Positions 34,361 to 46,200 of a DNA stretch of 64,000 bases are shown piece after piece. The translations under genes were made by a program, and so were the position numbers. The notes below the pieces were generated by a model, which was not told the origin of the DNA, did not search any database, and saw nothing but the letters and a program-made list of their open reading frames with translations. The stretch's first letter is position 1. Every line of letters starts with the position of its first letter. This stretch comes from Peromyscus leucopus (Eukaryota > Chordata > Mammalia > Rodentia > Cricetidae). The stretch spans positions 95,987,161 through 96,051,160 of the forward strand of contig NC_051083.1 in NCBI RefSeq assembly GCF_004664715.2, written 5' to 3'.

Positions 34361-34444
34361 CCTTAGCAGAACAGTAGACCCCTGGTTTTTACACAGGGGT
34401 TCACAAGGCAATCATCTTACCAACTGAGCTATCCCATGGAGCTA

Positions 34445-34678
34445 CTTTTTAAATGATTTGATTACTTTGTATATATGGTATTGCTTTATTATTTTTGTGT
34501 ATGTGGGTGTTTGGCCTGCCTGTATGTCTGTACCACATGCATTGCAAGTGCCTCTGGGGCCAGAGGAAGGTGGTGTTGGAGCCACTGTAACTGGAGTTAC
34601 AGGTGGTTGGGTGCCGGGAATTGAACATGGGTCCTCTGGAAGAGCAGCCAGCGTTCTTAACCACTGAGCCACCTCTCC
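34445..34678 (-). mobile_element. B2/B3-type SINE, antisense
   Basis: 'ggagttacaggtggttgggt' to 'actgagccacctctcc'. Confidence 0.8.
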
Positions 34679-34727
34679 TCTCACACCCAGTCCCCATTCT
34701 TGATGACAGAAGTAGCTTGTACTTTGA

Positions 34728-34835
34728 GTTGAGTGGGGTGTTACACACTTTGTAATCCCAGCACCCAGGAAGCTGAGGCAGGAGGATCTTGAGTTTGAGG
34801 CCAGGGTAGGCCACAAAGGACTCTGTAGGAGAGGG
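34728..34835 (+). mobile_element. Old B1 SINE
   Basis: 'tttgtaatcccagcacccag' and 'gctgaggcaggaggatcttg', followed by a GA-rich tract to 34870. Confidence 0.75.
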
Positions 34836-35009
34836 AGAAAGGAAGGGAGGAAGAGAAGAAAGGGGAGAGAATGGATGAGAGTATTTCTGCTGTTGCATCT
34901 GTCAACATGTTACCCACTTGCTAGCAGTGACTCCTGAACAGTTGAAATGTTCCTGGTGGGACTGAGGAATGGAACTCCTAATTTGGTTTGAAGTTTAATT
35001 TGAGTAGAA

Positions 35010-35060
35010 ATTTCAGTGGCGACATGTGGCCAGGTGTTACTGTGTTGGACAACCTTGTTC
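35010..35060 (+). mobile_element. hAT-type MITE end fragment (weak)
   Basis: 'gcgacatgtggccaggtgtt' then 'actgtgttggacaac' resembles the ends of the element also seen at 43105 and 45148. Confidence 0.35.
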
Positions 35061-35387
35061 TAGAAGATGGGAGAACAGCACAGGACCCTTCTGTGTCAGA
35101 AATCCATGCACTTTTCTGGTCCTGCTCTGAACCATTCTGCAGCCTGAGGAGAGGAGAGCATCTGGCTTGGCGGGGCTTTATAAGTAGGGTCAATTCTGTT
35201 GAACATTGGGAACACGAGGGATGTGGGGGATTAGAACTCTGCCACCACCTTCCAGCATTGGGCAAGTCACCCCAGGAATGACGGCGGAATGTGACACAGG
35301 ATACCAGTTGAATTCTAGCACATCTTATGCAGGCCTTCTTTAACACCTTCCCTCTGGACACCTAATGGCTTCCTGCTCTGTACAAAA

Positions 35388-35518
35388 AGAATGGAAGGTG
35401 GCTCCACACAGAGACAAGAAGGTGACTCCACGCATGCGCGTAGAGAATGGAAGGTGACTCCACACAGGGACAAGAAGGTGACTCCACGCATGCGCACAGA
35501 GACTGGGAGGTGGCTCCA
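35388..35518. repeat. 56-bp minisatellite, 2.3 copies
   Basis: Units start agaatgg at 35388 and 35444, and a partial third starts at 35500. Each contains 'ccacgcatgcgc' and two 'aaggtg(a/g)ctccac' sub-repeats. Confidence 0.93.
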
Positions 35519-35654
35519 GCTAACGCAGGTCCTCCCTTATTCCCCATCCTGTCAGAGACAAGGAGGAGTAGAGTAGAGAGGAAGGTATGCAGGCCTGTCT
35601 GCCCAGAGACAGGCTATACTGACATGTACATGATAAAAAGTGTGTGCTGAGCAC

Positions 35655-35855
35655 TATGCAGTTAGATCCACCCGTTTTCAAATTCTGCTTCGTGACAGGC
35701 CGAGTTCCTTACCTTCTCTGTCCTCCAGTTTCTTTGCAAAATAGGAATAAGAGTTGTCTTTCCATAGAGTTGTAATGAACATTTCATAACATCATGTGTA
35801 GAAAGTGTGTACGGTAGTGCCTTGCGTAGGTAGTGATGGATAAGTTGTTCAGTAT
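35655..35855 (+). mobile_element. MIR SINE
   Basis: 'tcaaattctgcttcgtgaca' and 'ctccagtttctttgcaaaat' with 'ggtagtgccttgcgtaggta', in MIR order. Confidence 0.65.
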
Positions 35856-36090
35856 TATGGAGATGGCTCTGCTTGTCAGTGGACCAAGAACCTGCCTACT
35901 AATCCAATAAAATAGGATATCAGCAGTTTCTTCAGCTCCCCGCCTTTAGCATGAGAGATGGATGCCCAGGGAATTACCTAGTGCGAGGGTAACAGAGTGT
36001 AAGGAGGGGGATGAAAAGTCCCTTCTGCCCATCAGATCAAGTCAAAGGTGCTGGTGCTAGAGTTTAAGGTCAAAAGGATCCAAGCTGAGC

Positions 36091-36448
36091 TGTAATGAGT
36101 CTTTTTCTGTCCCACCAGCCAGCTCCCAAATAATGAATGGAGACTTCTTATTAATTATGAAAGCTCAGCCTATAGCTTAGGCTTGTTCCTAACTAGCTCT
36201 TATAACTTAAACTAACCCATTTATATTAGTTTACATTCTATCACTTGGTGCTACCTCTCTTCCATCTTGCACCTCCTGTTTTGTCTCCTTGACTCCTGGC
36301 ATCTCCTGGTGACTTGATTATCTCCTTACTACTTCCTTTCTCTGCCTGGAAGTCCTGCCTACCTCCTGCCTAGCTATTGGCTGTTCGGCTCTTTATTAAA
36401 CCAATCACAGCAATATACCTTCACACAGTGTACAAATATCCCACAACA
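36091..36448 (-). mobile_element. Solo LTR related to 33708-34097, antisense (358 bp)
   Basis: Read on the minus strand it starts TGTTGTGGGATA and ends CTCATTACA, with 'aataaagagccgaacagcc' corresponding to the poly(A) region of the other LTR. The 'ttatttgggagctgg' end is shared by both. I found no clear target duplication. Confidence 0.75.
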
Positions 36449-36496
36449 TTGGGCTGGAGAGAAGGGAGGCCAGGAGAGAGCAGAGAAACAAGTAGG

Positions 36497-36498
<2 letters not shown>

Positions 36499-36539
<41 letters not shown>

Positions 36540-36552
36540 TGTGTGTGTGTGT
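36499..36552. repeat. (GT)n microsatellite
   Basis: About 26 GT units with one 'gtat' interruption. Confidence 0.96.
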
Positions 36553-37749
36553 TGGGGTGAGGGCAGCAAGGAATCAGTGGTCATAAGGCGGTCTAGGGGC
36601 CCATACACTGTAAGAATGAGGATATGAGGATATGAAAGCTGAACTTGTCAGAGGTTGTGGTCAGATTATCCTAGCCAAAGTGGGGCCCATGGAGCGATGG
36701 CAGATTGTGTAACAAGCCCAGCAGAACCGTGAGGTTCAAGATGCTACTAGGTGAGGATGAAAGAAGATAAATGTTGAAGTCTCCCTGAATGCTGTTGGGA
36801 AAGAGGGTAGTGTGAAAAGGAGGACTGCAATTCAAGTAATGTGAGTCTTGGATGAAGTTGCTAGTGACCGTGAGCCCTGGAAGAGTGGGGTCTTGAGACG
36901 AGAAAAGGAGCAGGAGAATGGGCATTGAGATCAAGCACAGAGGGCCGCGGACACTACGTTTCCTCTGCCTGGAGGCTGCCAGTGGGAACGAAAGGATTGG
37001 AAAGAGTGGGCTCTGCTTAGAGCTGCATCCCAGGGAAACGTATCAGTCTCCTTACTGTGAAGACATGAATGGGGCATTGGAGAAAGGTAGCAGATACAGT
37101 AGTAGCTGATGGCAGCCAGGTTTTTCCTTTTCCTGATGCGCTAGTGGGAAGCTTAGGAGGCAAGCCACAGGGTCGACGGACGGGGAGAGCATCTGCATAG
37201 CTTTAGTCACACGCTCTGTCTCTGCCTGCTAGGTTGGCGACCGACTCAGTATAGCTCTCTTCATTTCCCTGTCTGTCTTCATCCTGCACTGTTGACCGAC
37301 TGGGTGGTTTGGGTAGTTGAGGTAGCTTTTATTTAGGCAGGGCTTCTTAGCCCGTGCTCCACCGACAGGATTTGAGGCTTCTCAAGCTCTAATAAGGGGG
37401 AACTTGTAAGCACCAGGTCTGTGAGCTGCACCTGTGACTTGGTTTTCACGGGCCAACAAAGTCTGCTTCCTATCACATCGTCATAGCTGCAGCCACCTCC
37501 AAATACGCCAGTGCTCATCCGTGCTTTGACATCTGGGTGACTGTCAGATTTGCTGCTAAATCTTAGAGTATGCGTTTATAAAGAAACATACCTGGGCTAC
37601 AAAACATGACAGGTATTTTGATGATCCGTTTGGCTGTGCTACCTTTTGGAAAACAAGAGGCGTATATTCTAAGAAGGGGACTTGAATATCCCCAGGTTGC
37701 TGGTCCCTCCTTTGCCTGGTCTCTAGGCTGCAGGAAACCCCGCTTGCTT

Positions 37750-37764
37750 ACACTAGAGGGCGCT
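37750..37764 (+). promoter_or_regulatory. CTCF-like motif
   Basis: ACACTAGAGGGCGCT matches the extended CTCF core except for the first base. It sits in apparently unique sequence. Confidence 0.5.
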
Positions 37765-38584
37765 CTAGCTTCAGAATTGGCAGATGGGGTCTTTCTAGTG
37801 GGGAAGTGGTTGTTTTGGAGTGCTAACAGTTTAGCAGCCCTTGGGGAGACATTTCGGGAGACTGGGCTTTAAGAACCCTGGTGTTATATGATCTGGGGAA
37901 GCTACTTCTCTACTTGGCTTTTAGCTTCTTCAGCAACACAAGAATCGAGGCAGAGCTTTCTGCTAGTTGGTTTCCTGGACCACTCAGCACCGAAGTTCTT
38001 TGTTTGCCTAGGACCGCTTCAACAGTGCCCCAAAGGTCGTTCTCTCAGCGTCCAGGTCGGCTCTCCTGCTTCTTTGCTCCTGTGAGCCCATTGCCCATCC
38101 TGGCTGGCAAAGGTTAAGGTTCTGGGAAAGTGCTTATCATTTAGGTTTTCTCACTCTGTTTTTTTGGTTGGACAAGGCCAGAGGAAAGGCTGAGAAAGGC
38201 CGAAGGCTCCTGAGGGGTGAGTGTAAGGGTGTGGGGGAGCTGAGTGGAGGAATTTAAACAGTGGCCAAGGGCTGGGCCTTACACAATAGGCCAGTAGGAG
38301 ACTCTCTGAAGGCCATTGAATTTTCCCTGCTAAGGAGGATGTCACTGGGGCGTTGTGGGAACAAAAGCTTAGGTCAAGTGTTTTCTGCCTTAATTTTATC
38401 ACTTTCCAGAAAACACCACAGTTCCCACTTGGCTACAGTGTTTCCCCCTTTTCTGGTGGTTTTTCCCAGGCCTCTTGGCTTTCAGGCTCCAGGGTTCTCT
38501 CTACATCAGTGGCCCTCCTGTGTTGTCAGAAAAAATCTGAGTGTCGGGCCACCCTGAGGTGCTTGTTACTTAAATAGGAACTGC

Positions 38585-38840
38585 AGGATCCACCTCTAGG
38601 GTTTGAGTCCCAGGAAGCAGGCCCTAAGAACCTGCATTTCCTATGACTTCCCCAGGACAGAGCAGCCCCTCCATCAGCTGAACCAGGGAACCTGATATCA
38701 GTGCATGTTCTTAGACTCCAGATTGGAGGTCACTCTTCAGAGCCACTGAATCAGAAGCTGCTGGGTGGAGTCCAAAAAAACTGTTTTTTGTTTTTTGTTT
38801 TTTGTTTTTTTTTTTTTTTAAATCAGCCATGCAGGGAGTC
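38585..38840 (+). mobile_element. MER5-like hAT fragment with T-rich insertion
   Basis: 'ccagggaacctgatatcagt' and 'ccactgaatcagaagctgct' are typical of MER5-type elements. A (TTTTG)n/T tract interrupts it at 38783-38820. Confidence 0.5.
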
Positions 38841-39594
38841 CTGTGCCATGGAAGATTGAGTCTCCGCCCTCAGAATGTCTGATACAGACTGAACGTCAAG
38901 CCTCATTGCCTCAAATGGTTCAGGAGTTGGCTTCTCCTTGCTCACAGCTCACGGACGACTCAGTTTGTACTCAGTGCATAACATGGCTGTACAGCGGCAT
39001 GTGTTGTGTTTAAATAGCACTTCTGTTCAGAGTGCCTCCATGCTTTTAGCTTTTCTGTCTCTGGAAGTTAGGGAGGGTCTGGAAGTTTCCTGCTAAAGAA
39101 TACCCCAGGCTTTGAGAGGTTTTGACCTGCAACTTGCAAAGAATAGAAGTTGGGAGTTGACTCTTTAGACTCTCAAATTTCTGCCAAGTCAGGTCCTACC
39201 ACTGGATTCTGTACCTATTCAGAACTCTACCCTAAGTGCTGGCTGTCATACCCAGGTGAAAATGGGCTTTTATGATGCCCCAGTCACAGGCTTGGTGGCC
39301 AGTCAGCTCCCGCTGCACACAGTGAGGCCAACACCTGGCCTGTGTGGGCTCTCTAGCTTGTTGGGGTACGTGTTGAGCACATCCACCTCCTTTGGAAGCA
39401 TCCAGCACACAACTCTCCCCTACCTTTGTAATAAACAAATCATATCAAGTGCGGGTATGGGGCTCATTTGACCCATTGCCTGGGGGAAAGAAATCTGGCC
39501 TGAGCCCACATTCGGTGGCTGAAAATATTGAGTCAGATATCCATCGTCATCTTGGGGTTGTACCACACGAAGATAGTTTCTGGGCAATTCAAGC

Positions 39595-39610
39595 CGTACT
39601 AGTCAGGTTT

Positions 39611-39642
<32 letters not shown>

Positions 39643-39960
39643 GTTGTTGTTGTTGTTGTTTTGTTTTGTCACGTGACAAATACCTGAGGAAGAAACAACG
39701 TAAAAGGTGGGAAGATAGAGTTTGATGCACAGTTTTTGAGCTTTTGTCCCACGGTGAATTGCGTGTGCTGTCTATGGGCCTGTGCATGATCAAGCAGATC
39801 ACCAGGGCAGTGAGGCATACATAGTGGCGCAGGGATGGTCACCTCATGCTGGCAGGAAGCAGAGCGACACAGAGAAGGGCCAGAGAAAAGGTTGGTCTTT
39901 CCAAGCCTTACCTTCGGTGAGCCTCTTCCCTGCAGTAAGTCCATTAGATTGTGAATCTTG
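39595..39960 (+). mobile_element. Rodent dispersed repeat with T/(TTG)n tract, family not assigned
   Basis: A T-run and TTG array (39618-39668) lead into 'cacgtgacaaatacctgagg' and 'catgctggcaggaagcagag'. I recall this pattern as a rodent repeat but cannot name it. Confidence 0.4.
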
Positions 39961-40704
39961 TCAGTGGACTCATCCATTGATTTAGGATGGCAGCGTCACG
40001 GTGCCATCCTGACACTGGATCCACCCACACCTTTGTGGGGAGCACCACATATTCAAAATAATGACAAAGGCTTACAAAAGCCAGAAATGGAGCTAGCTGT
40101 CTCATTCCTAGGGCACTGAAGATAAGATGGCAAGGAGCTAACCTTGTCATTTTCTTTCTTACATCCAAACCTTCACCTTTTCCAAAATTTCCAGTCGTAC
40201 TGAGTAAGTAGCTTCTTAGCCAGGCCAGAGGTCGAAAGTTGATCAGCGGCTCTTACTCTTAGTAGCTCCAACTTGATTTAGTCGGTGATCAAATCCTGCC
40301 AGTCTCACCTCACCCATTCTGATCCATCCCCACGAGACTTTCTTAGCTCAGGTTAGACCACCCCTGCTCAGTCTCCTGTTGCAGCTTCCTCCCCGGCTTC
40401 CCAACGCCTGCTCTCCCTGAGTCTACAAACTCTAGTCTTTACTAGTAAAAGGGTAGCCTGAGGCTCAGTAACTGGTTAGAAATTCAGAAGCTCTGACCCT
40501 GCCCAGATGCCCGCATCAGAACCCACATTTTAACATAGTCTCACCGTGATCAATCTATGAAGCCCCAAGTATGTAAAGTAGTAAGCTGGGTTCTCCTCGA
40601 ATTGGCCTTAGTCCATTACTCTGTCTCTGTCACACAAGTCTAATGGAGCATGTTTGACTATATGAAGTACTTAAGCATGCTGGCCTGCTCAGGCCATTCT
40701 TTCC

Positions 40705-41320
40705 ACAAATATTTATAGAATCCCCACATGGCGTCTGGCAGTGTAGTAGCTACTGAGATTCCAAACACAAAGAGCCATCAGACACACAAGAATCCTTGCT
40801 TTCATGGACATTACATGCATGTGGGTGGAGATAAACAGTAAAGAAATAGGGAAATGGTGCATAAGTTCAATGTTAAGTGCAGTGCAAGAGGCAATAATAT
40901 AAAGTATGGGATGCTGCTGCATGGAGCTGGGGGGGCGCTGTTTTGAATGAGGTGGCCTCATATAAAGGAAACATTTCCCTTACAATGTGCCATTTGAGCA
41001 AAGGGTGGCTGGCAAAAGAAAAAAGCCCTTTGGTCTCTATGGGAAAGATATGGCAAGTTGAGGAGATAACAAGTGTAATGGCCATGAGGCAGAAATGTTT
41101 CTAGATTATTCCAGCAACTGTGTATAAACTACTGTGGCTGGTTCTATATGAATGAAGGGAGAAATAGTCGGACATGAAGTTAGAGATGATAATCACACTA
41201 AAAAGAGCTAAGACAAACAGGTGAAATTAATGGGCAAATGAGAGAGCGAGGGGTCGTTGGAGGGTTTTTGAGGGAAAGACCTATGGATCTAATTTAAAAT
41301 GGTAAAGGATTGCTTGGTTG
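40705..41320 (-). mobile_element. L2 LINE fragment, antisense
   Basis: 'caaatatttatagaatcccc', 'agagccatcagacacacaag' and 'ggacattacatgcatgtggg' run in reversed L2 order for about 600 bases. Confidence 0.6.
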
Positions 41321-41509
41321 GCTCTGCTAATGTTAGAATGCAAGTGTGCACCGGTTTGACAACAGATGCAGGGAGAAATGTAAGTGCTTTCTGTGATAAT
41401 TGGGGAAGTGGATGCTGGTGGCTGGGACTAGGATGCAGTAGAGATAGGGAAAAGGTGTTGGCTTCTGAGAACATGTTAAAGGTACAGCCAACTATTGCAC
41501 GAATCCTAA

Positions 41510-41990
41510 GTTGTCTTCGAATCAAAGCCTGGAGCCAGATGTCAGGCTGAATCCTGAACGATCAGAGAAGCAGAGCAAGCCACCGCCACCGCCTCTTACC
41601 TCATCAACTCCTCAGCCTGAAAGAGCCCAAGTTCCTGTCTCCTCCCACCTTACGTTCCTTTTTCTGCCCAGCCATATCATTTCCTGTCTCAACCTTCCTA
41701 GTGCTGGGATTAAAGGTGTGTGATCCCAAATACTAGGATTAAAGGTGTGTGCCACCACTGCCTGGCTCTGTTTCTCTTTTAGACTGGATTAATCTTGTGT
41801 AGTCCAGTGTGGTCTTGAACTCACAGAAATCCAGACGGATCTCTGCCTCTCCTCCCAAGTGCTAGGATTAAAGGTGTGCGCCACCACTGCCTGGCCTCTA
41901 TGTTTAATGTAGTGGTTTGTTCTGTCCTCTGATCTTCAGGTAAATTTTATTTGTTCAAATTATCACCACAGGCAGCAGTTTGTGGTCCAT
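41510..41990 (+). mobile_element. LTR-like rodent repeat carrying two antisense B1 pieces
   Basis: Two reversed B1 heads ('ggattaaaggtgtgtg' with 'ccaccactgcctggc') lie in a longer conserved context ending 'ctctgatcttcaggtaaatt'. I recall this combination as a rodent ERV LTR family; the name is uncertain. Confidence 0.5.
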
Positions 41991-41994
41991 TCTT

Positions 41995-42330
41995 TATGGA
42001 CTGAATGTGTGAGTTCATCTAAGATCATTCATGTATTGAAGCTGTGCCCCACAACGTGATAGTACTCAAGAATTGGGTCTTGGGGATATAGTTAGGGGTA
42101 GATGAAGTTGTTAGTTATTCTCCCATGAAGGAATCAATGCCCTCGTTAGAAGGCCGACCTTGAACTAGTCCACCCCCTTGGTCACGTGAGGCAGACATAG
42201 TAAGAAGGTACTATCTATAAGTCAGGAAGTGATCCCCATAGAAACCAACTGTTCTATGTCTTGATTGTGGACTTTTTAGCATCCAGTCTATGGTGTTTTA
42301 TTAAAACAGCTTGAATTGACTAAGACATTC
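41995..42330 (+). mobile_element. Ancient mammalian dispersed repeat, family not assigned
   Basis: 'gtattgaagctgtgccccac', 'ggtcacgtgaggcagacata' and 'cttgaattgactaagacatt' are phrases of a widespread mammalian repeat. Confidence 0.45.
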
Positions 42331-43104
42331 TTCTAGTCTTCCCTTGACCCAGCTGGGACCCTGGAATGCCTGAGCCTCTTTATTCACACAGTTGTTCATG
42401 GCATGTGGATCTCGGGGTAGTGTTTCAAAGAGGGCAACCCCCCAGTGCCCAAGTGCACATCAAACCTCCTATTGAATTTTCTTTGGTGAGGTCCCATTGG
42501 CTAAAGTAAGCCATGTGATTGGGCCCTGTTGCTCACACAGACAAGTTGTTGTGGAAAGGTTTGGATTTAGAGAAAATGGACTTCACTCGCAGCCTTTACT
42601 ACAGTGATAAGTTAAGACCAGAAGTTTGGTTGAGACGCCCACTAGCTGTTGATAGTAGAGTTCAGGGTGGCGTTCTGCAGAGATGTAAACTTTGGAGTCA
42701 TGTGGATCGTATTAAAGCCACGCGATGTGTTGAGACCAGCTATAGGGTAAAAGTAAACAGCAGAGTTTTGAGTTCTGTCTGTCATTCAAGATCAGCACCA
42801 TGGGGAGGAAATGACATGGGCGGCTGAGAAGCAGGGAAGGAGGCGGGAGGAAAGCTGAGAGTGAGCAGTAGCCCAGAAAGCAAGTGCCTAGTGTTGTAAG
42901 AATAAACTGGTATATAGGATGAGGCCCTGAGTCACTGGATTTAGAAATGAAAAGGTCACCTGTGACTTTGATGGCGACAGTTGTCATGGAGGAAGTAGGT
43001 TTAAGAGAGAGCAGGAAGAGAGGAATTTGGGTGAGGAGAACAGGTCAGAGTGTCTGATAAAAAATATGTGAGTCATGTATATAATTTCAGGGGTTCAGAA
43101 GCAC

Positions 43105-43345
43105 ACTGAAAATAGTGGAACTATATAGACAAACAGGTGGAATTGATATTAGAAATAAAACTTATTCTCCCTAGTTTATCCAAAAGCTACCATTCAAATA
43201 TAACCAATATAAAATTATGACTGGAATAGTTTAGTATATATGCTTTACTATGCAGTGCCTATACCAAGAGCACAGCTCAGTTCAAACTAGTTCCATTAGA
43301 AGGTCTGAAGGCCATGTGACTAGTAGCTACCGCATTGGCCCATCC
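43105..43345 (+). mobile_element. hAT-type MITE
   Basis: 'tataaccaatataaaattat' and 'gtgactagtagctaccgcat' followed by 'tggcccatcc'. The same family occurs at 45148. Confidence 0.5.
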
Positions 43346-44502
43346 AGATGTGGCTAGTTCTGTCTTCGTTGTGAAGACATTCTCTCTTTGTTGTACAGGA
43401 GGGACATGCAGCTACTGGGAGCTCGGGAGCTGTCAAGTGCCTGCTTTTAAATGAGAGCAAGCTCTGTCCGTTTCGTTTGTTTTCATGGTCACAGGAATAA
43501 TCCAGCAGAAAAGAGGAAACAAGTGTTGTAAGAGAAAGAAAAAAAAAAACCTTGTGGAGTGGTGGGTGGATGAGGCAGTAGCATCAGGGTCCCAGAGGAA
43601 AGTTTGGCCTTGACCGAGACCCTCTCTTTACAGCTTTTCTGTGTCGCGGAGATGAAGGCAGAGTAGATGAGACAAGTGTTAATGTGCATAGGTGAATACG
43701 TGTGCTTGGAAGGCTCGAGACGTCTGGAGTAATTCCCTTTTGCTAGGAGAAGCGGGAAGTGGCACCCAGGTCGTTGTTTGACAGCGAGGCTGGGAGGAGA
43801 GGATTAAAGGGTCGAGAAGAGAGGAGAAGATATTAAATTGTGACTTCAGAAAGCGAGAGGGTCACCAGACAGGGGAATATACTGTGATTGCCTGGCAACA
43901 TGAAAGGTGTGCTTCAGGTCTGTGAGCAGAAAAGGGACGTGAGGCTAGTCCGCGCCACTGTGGTTCTGCCGCCATGGTAAGCTGTGTAGGGACAGGCGAG
44001 GGGAGAAAAAGGAGGAAATTTAACCAGGGCAGAGGAGTTTTTCTCCAGCCACAGTGAGAAGAGACCAAGGTGTCAGCAAAGGAAAATCGTAATAACAGGG
44101 GCAAGGGATTTAAGAAAGGAGGGGAGACTGCTGAGTGAAAAGATGGAGGACCAATGAACGCATCCCAGATTCTATTTGTGTGAAAGACCAGATTGAGTCA
44201 TGGTTGGAAGAAGTGAGCAGGAAAGGTAATGAGTAATGCTGGCTGAGTGGGGAATGCTTGTCTTTGAGATCAGAGAGAGGATGTAGCTGTTCCTCATCAC
44301 AGGGTCTCAGGCTCGACCCTAAAAGTGAATGGACAAAGCGCAGTAATGGGGACAGACCGTGAAACTGAGGGGATCCTGGAAGATTCTTTCAGGGACGTGC
44401 AGCAGTGAGCAAGGCATAGGACAGGGATGGTTTGGGAGAGAGTGGTACCAAGTCAGGCAGGTCTCGGTATTCTCAGAGCAAAAGGGCCATCATCTCTAGT
44501 GG

Positions 44503-44516
44503 ACAGCAGAGGGCAA
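44503..44516 (+). promoter_or_regulatory. CTCF-like motif
   Basis: ACAGCAGAGGGCAA carries the AGCAGAGGGCA core with mismatches at both edges. Confidence 0.35.
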
Positions 44517-44714
44517 AGAGCTCTGCAGCCCACTGGCGCTTGTGGGCTCTTAGGGTGGAGGGAGGAGCAGCAGTCTGGAAGGAGCAGTGAGGAGAAGGCA
44601 AGCCCTGCTCTCCCTAACACGGTTCCATGCAGTTCCAGAGAGAGGACTGACGTCCAGGACTGCCGGGCCCCAGATGACTGGTAGGGAGAGGTCTGTTGGG
44701 TAAGAACCAAGGTT

Positions 44715-44850
44715 GAATCAGGTGGTGTGCACAGCTATAATCACAGCCCCGGAGAGGCTGAGTCAGGGGCATCTCTGCAAGTTCGAGGTCGGCCTTGGCT
44801 ATGAGATTCTGTCTCAAAAAACAAAACAAAAAAGAAAACAACAGGAGGCT
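44715..44850 (+). mobile_element. Old B1-type SINE
   Basis: 'caggtggtgtgcacagctat' and 'tatgagattctgtctcaaaa', with a CAAA-rich tail. Confidence 0.75.
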
Positions 44851-45147
44851 TCAGGAGGCATTCCAGGAAGAGGATGAGAATGCACGGGTTTGGCTGGTCA
44901 TTTCTATGCGGTCTTACGTTGTGACACCTTTTCCTGGAATTCACTTCCTTACTTTGTTTAGCAGGAAAACATATTCTGACACTTCGCTCTTTCATAGCTC
45001 CTTTCCTGAAATTGCCAGAGCAAAGAGTGCCAGTGGCCAGCACGTGTCTGAACTCTGGGGAATGTTTGTCTTGACTTTGCTTTGGCACCCCCATAAGAGA
45101 AGGATATCCTCACTGGGATTCTCTGTGGTCATGGCAATGCTTTGTGT

Positions 45148-45285
45148 CTGCACTGTCTAATATGGTAGTCACTAGGCACATGTGGCTATTGAACACTTGA
45201 AACGTGGCTTGCATGAGTGAGGAAACAGATCTTTGGTTTGATGCATTTAAATAAATGCCATTGCGTGTGACTGGTGGCCAGTACC
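45148..45285 (+). mobile_element. hAT-type MITE
   Basis: 'cactgtctaatatggtagtc' and 'cacatgtggctattgaacac' are the left end of the element also seen at 43105. Confidence 0.65.
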
Positions 45286-45814
45286 AAAGAGAGAGTGTTT
45301 GACATTGTTGGTCCTTCTTTAACTGTGTTCTCCCAACTTCTGGGATGCCTCTCTTCCAGTTCTGTGGTTGCTTCTGTAGTTTGCTCATCAAGCTCATCTC
45401 TAATGGGTCTCTCTTTTTTTCTAGCCACCTAAATATTGCTGTTTTCCTGACCCCTGTTCTTATGACTCTAACCTCTTTTTGTAGAATCCTTTTTGTCAGT
45501 TTTAGCCACATTCCAAGTTACGTTCCCAAACCATTTCTCTCTCCCGAGCTCTAGACCTGGGCAGCCCCCAGTGGAGGCATCGCCTAGCACAGCTTACAGC
45601 ATTCTGTGCTGTGCCCTAACCTGAGCTCATCTCTCCCCTAAACCTCCTGTCCGTTCCTGAAGTCACAGACCTGGAACTTCCTGTAGATGGTTCTCCTTTA
45701 TGTCTGACAAAAGGCCATCTGTGTCACGAGGACAGTGTCTGAGTCTGTCTTCAGTTCTGCTTCCCTCTGACCCACTGTCTCTCCAATTGCCAGAGCTGGC
45801 CAGCTGCCGGAAAC

Positions 45815-46200
45815 ATAGATCCGATCTTTTCATCTCTGAACACCTATTGGTGGCCTCTCATAGTAGAGAGGTAAAGGCCAAGTTCTCTGGCCTGGATAAC
45901 AAGGCTCTTCCTTTTTCAGGTCCTGTTTTTTGTCTCTCCAGCTGCCTCCTGACACATGACAGACACCTCTTGTGATCTTCTGCTCTGCTGTAATGAGGAA
46001 CTGTACATAACTGCACACAGATGACATGCCATTGACACCCATATACCTCTTCTCAGGCTATACCTTCTGCCTAGAGTGTTCCTTCAGGCACATCCTATCC
46101 CAGTTGCTTCCTGTTGTCCAAGTCTCCTGAACCATGACCCTCTCCAGCTTCTTCCCTTCCTCAGGCTCCCCAGGACTGACATACTTCCTTCACCGTGTCA
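45815..46200 (+). mobile_element. L2 LINE fragment, sense
   Basis: 'taaaggccaagttctctggc', 'tgcctagagtgttccttcag' and 'tcctgttgtccaagtctcct' match the order of the L2 3' region. Confidence 0.6.

Noticed and set aside
32884..35518. Short direct repeats suggestive of a CRISPR array
   Set aside because: They are two-copy tandem duplications without spacers, in a mammalian genome.
33708..36448. A full endogenous provirus between the two LTRs
   Set aside because: The LTRs face opposite ways, and the sequence between them is L1, SINEs and simple repeats, with no gag, pol or env remnants.
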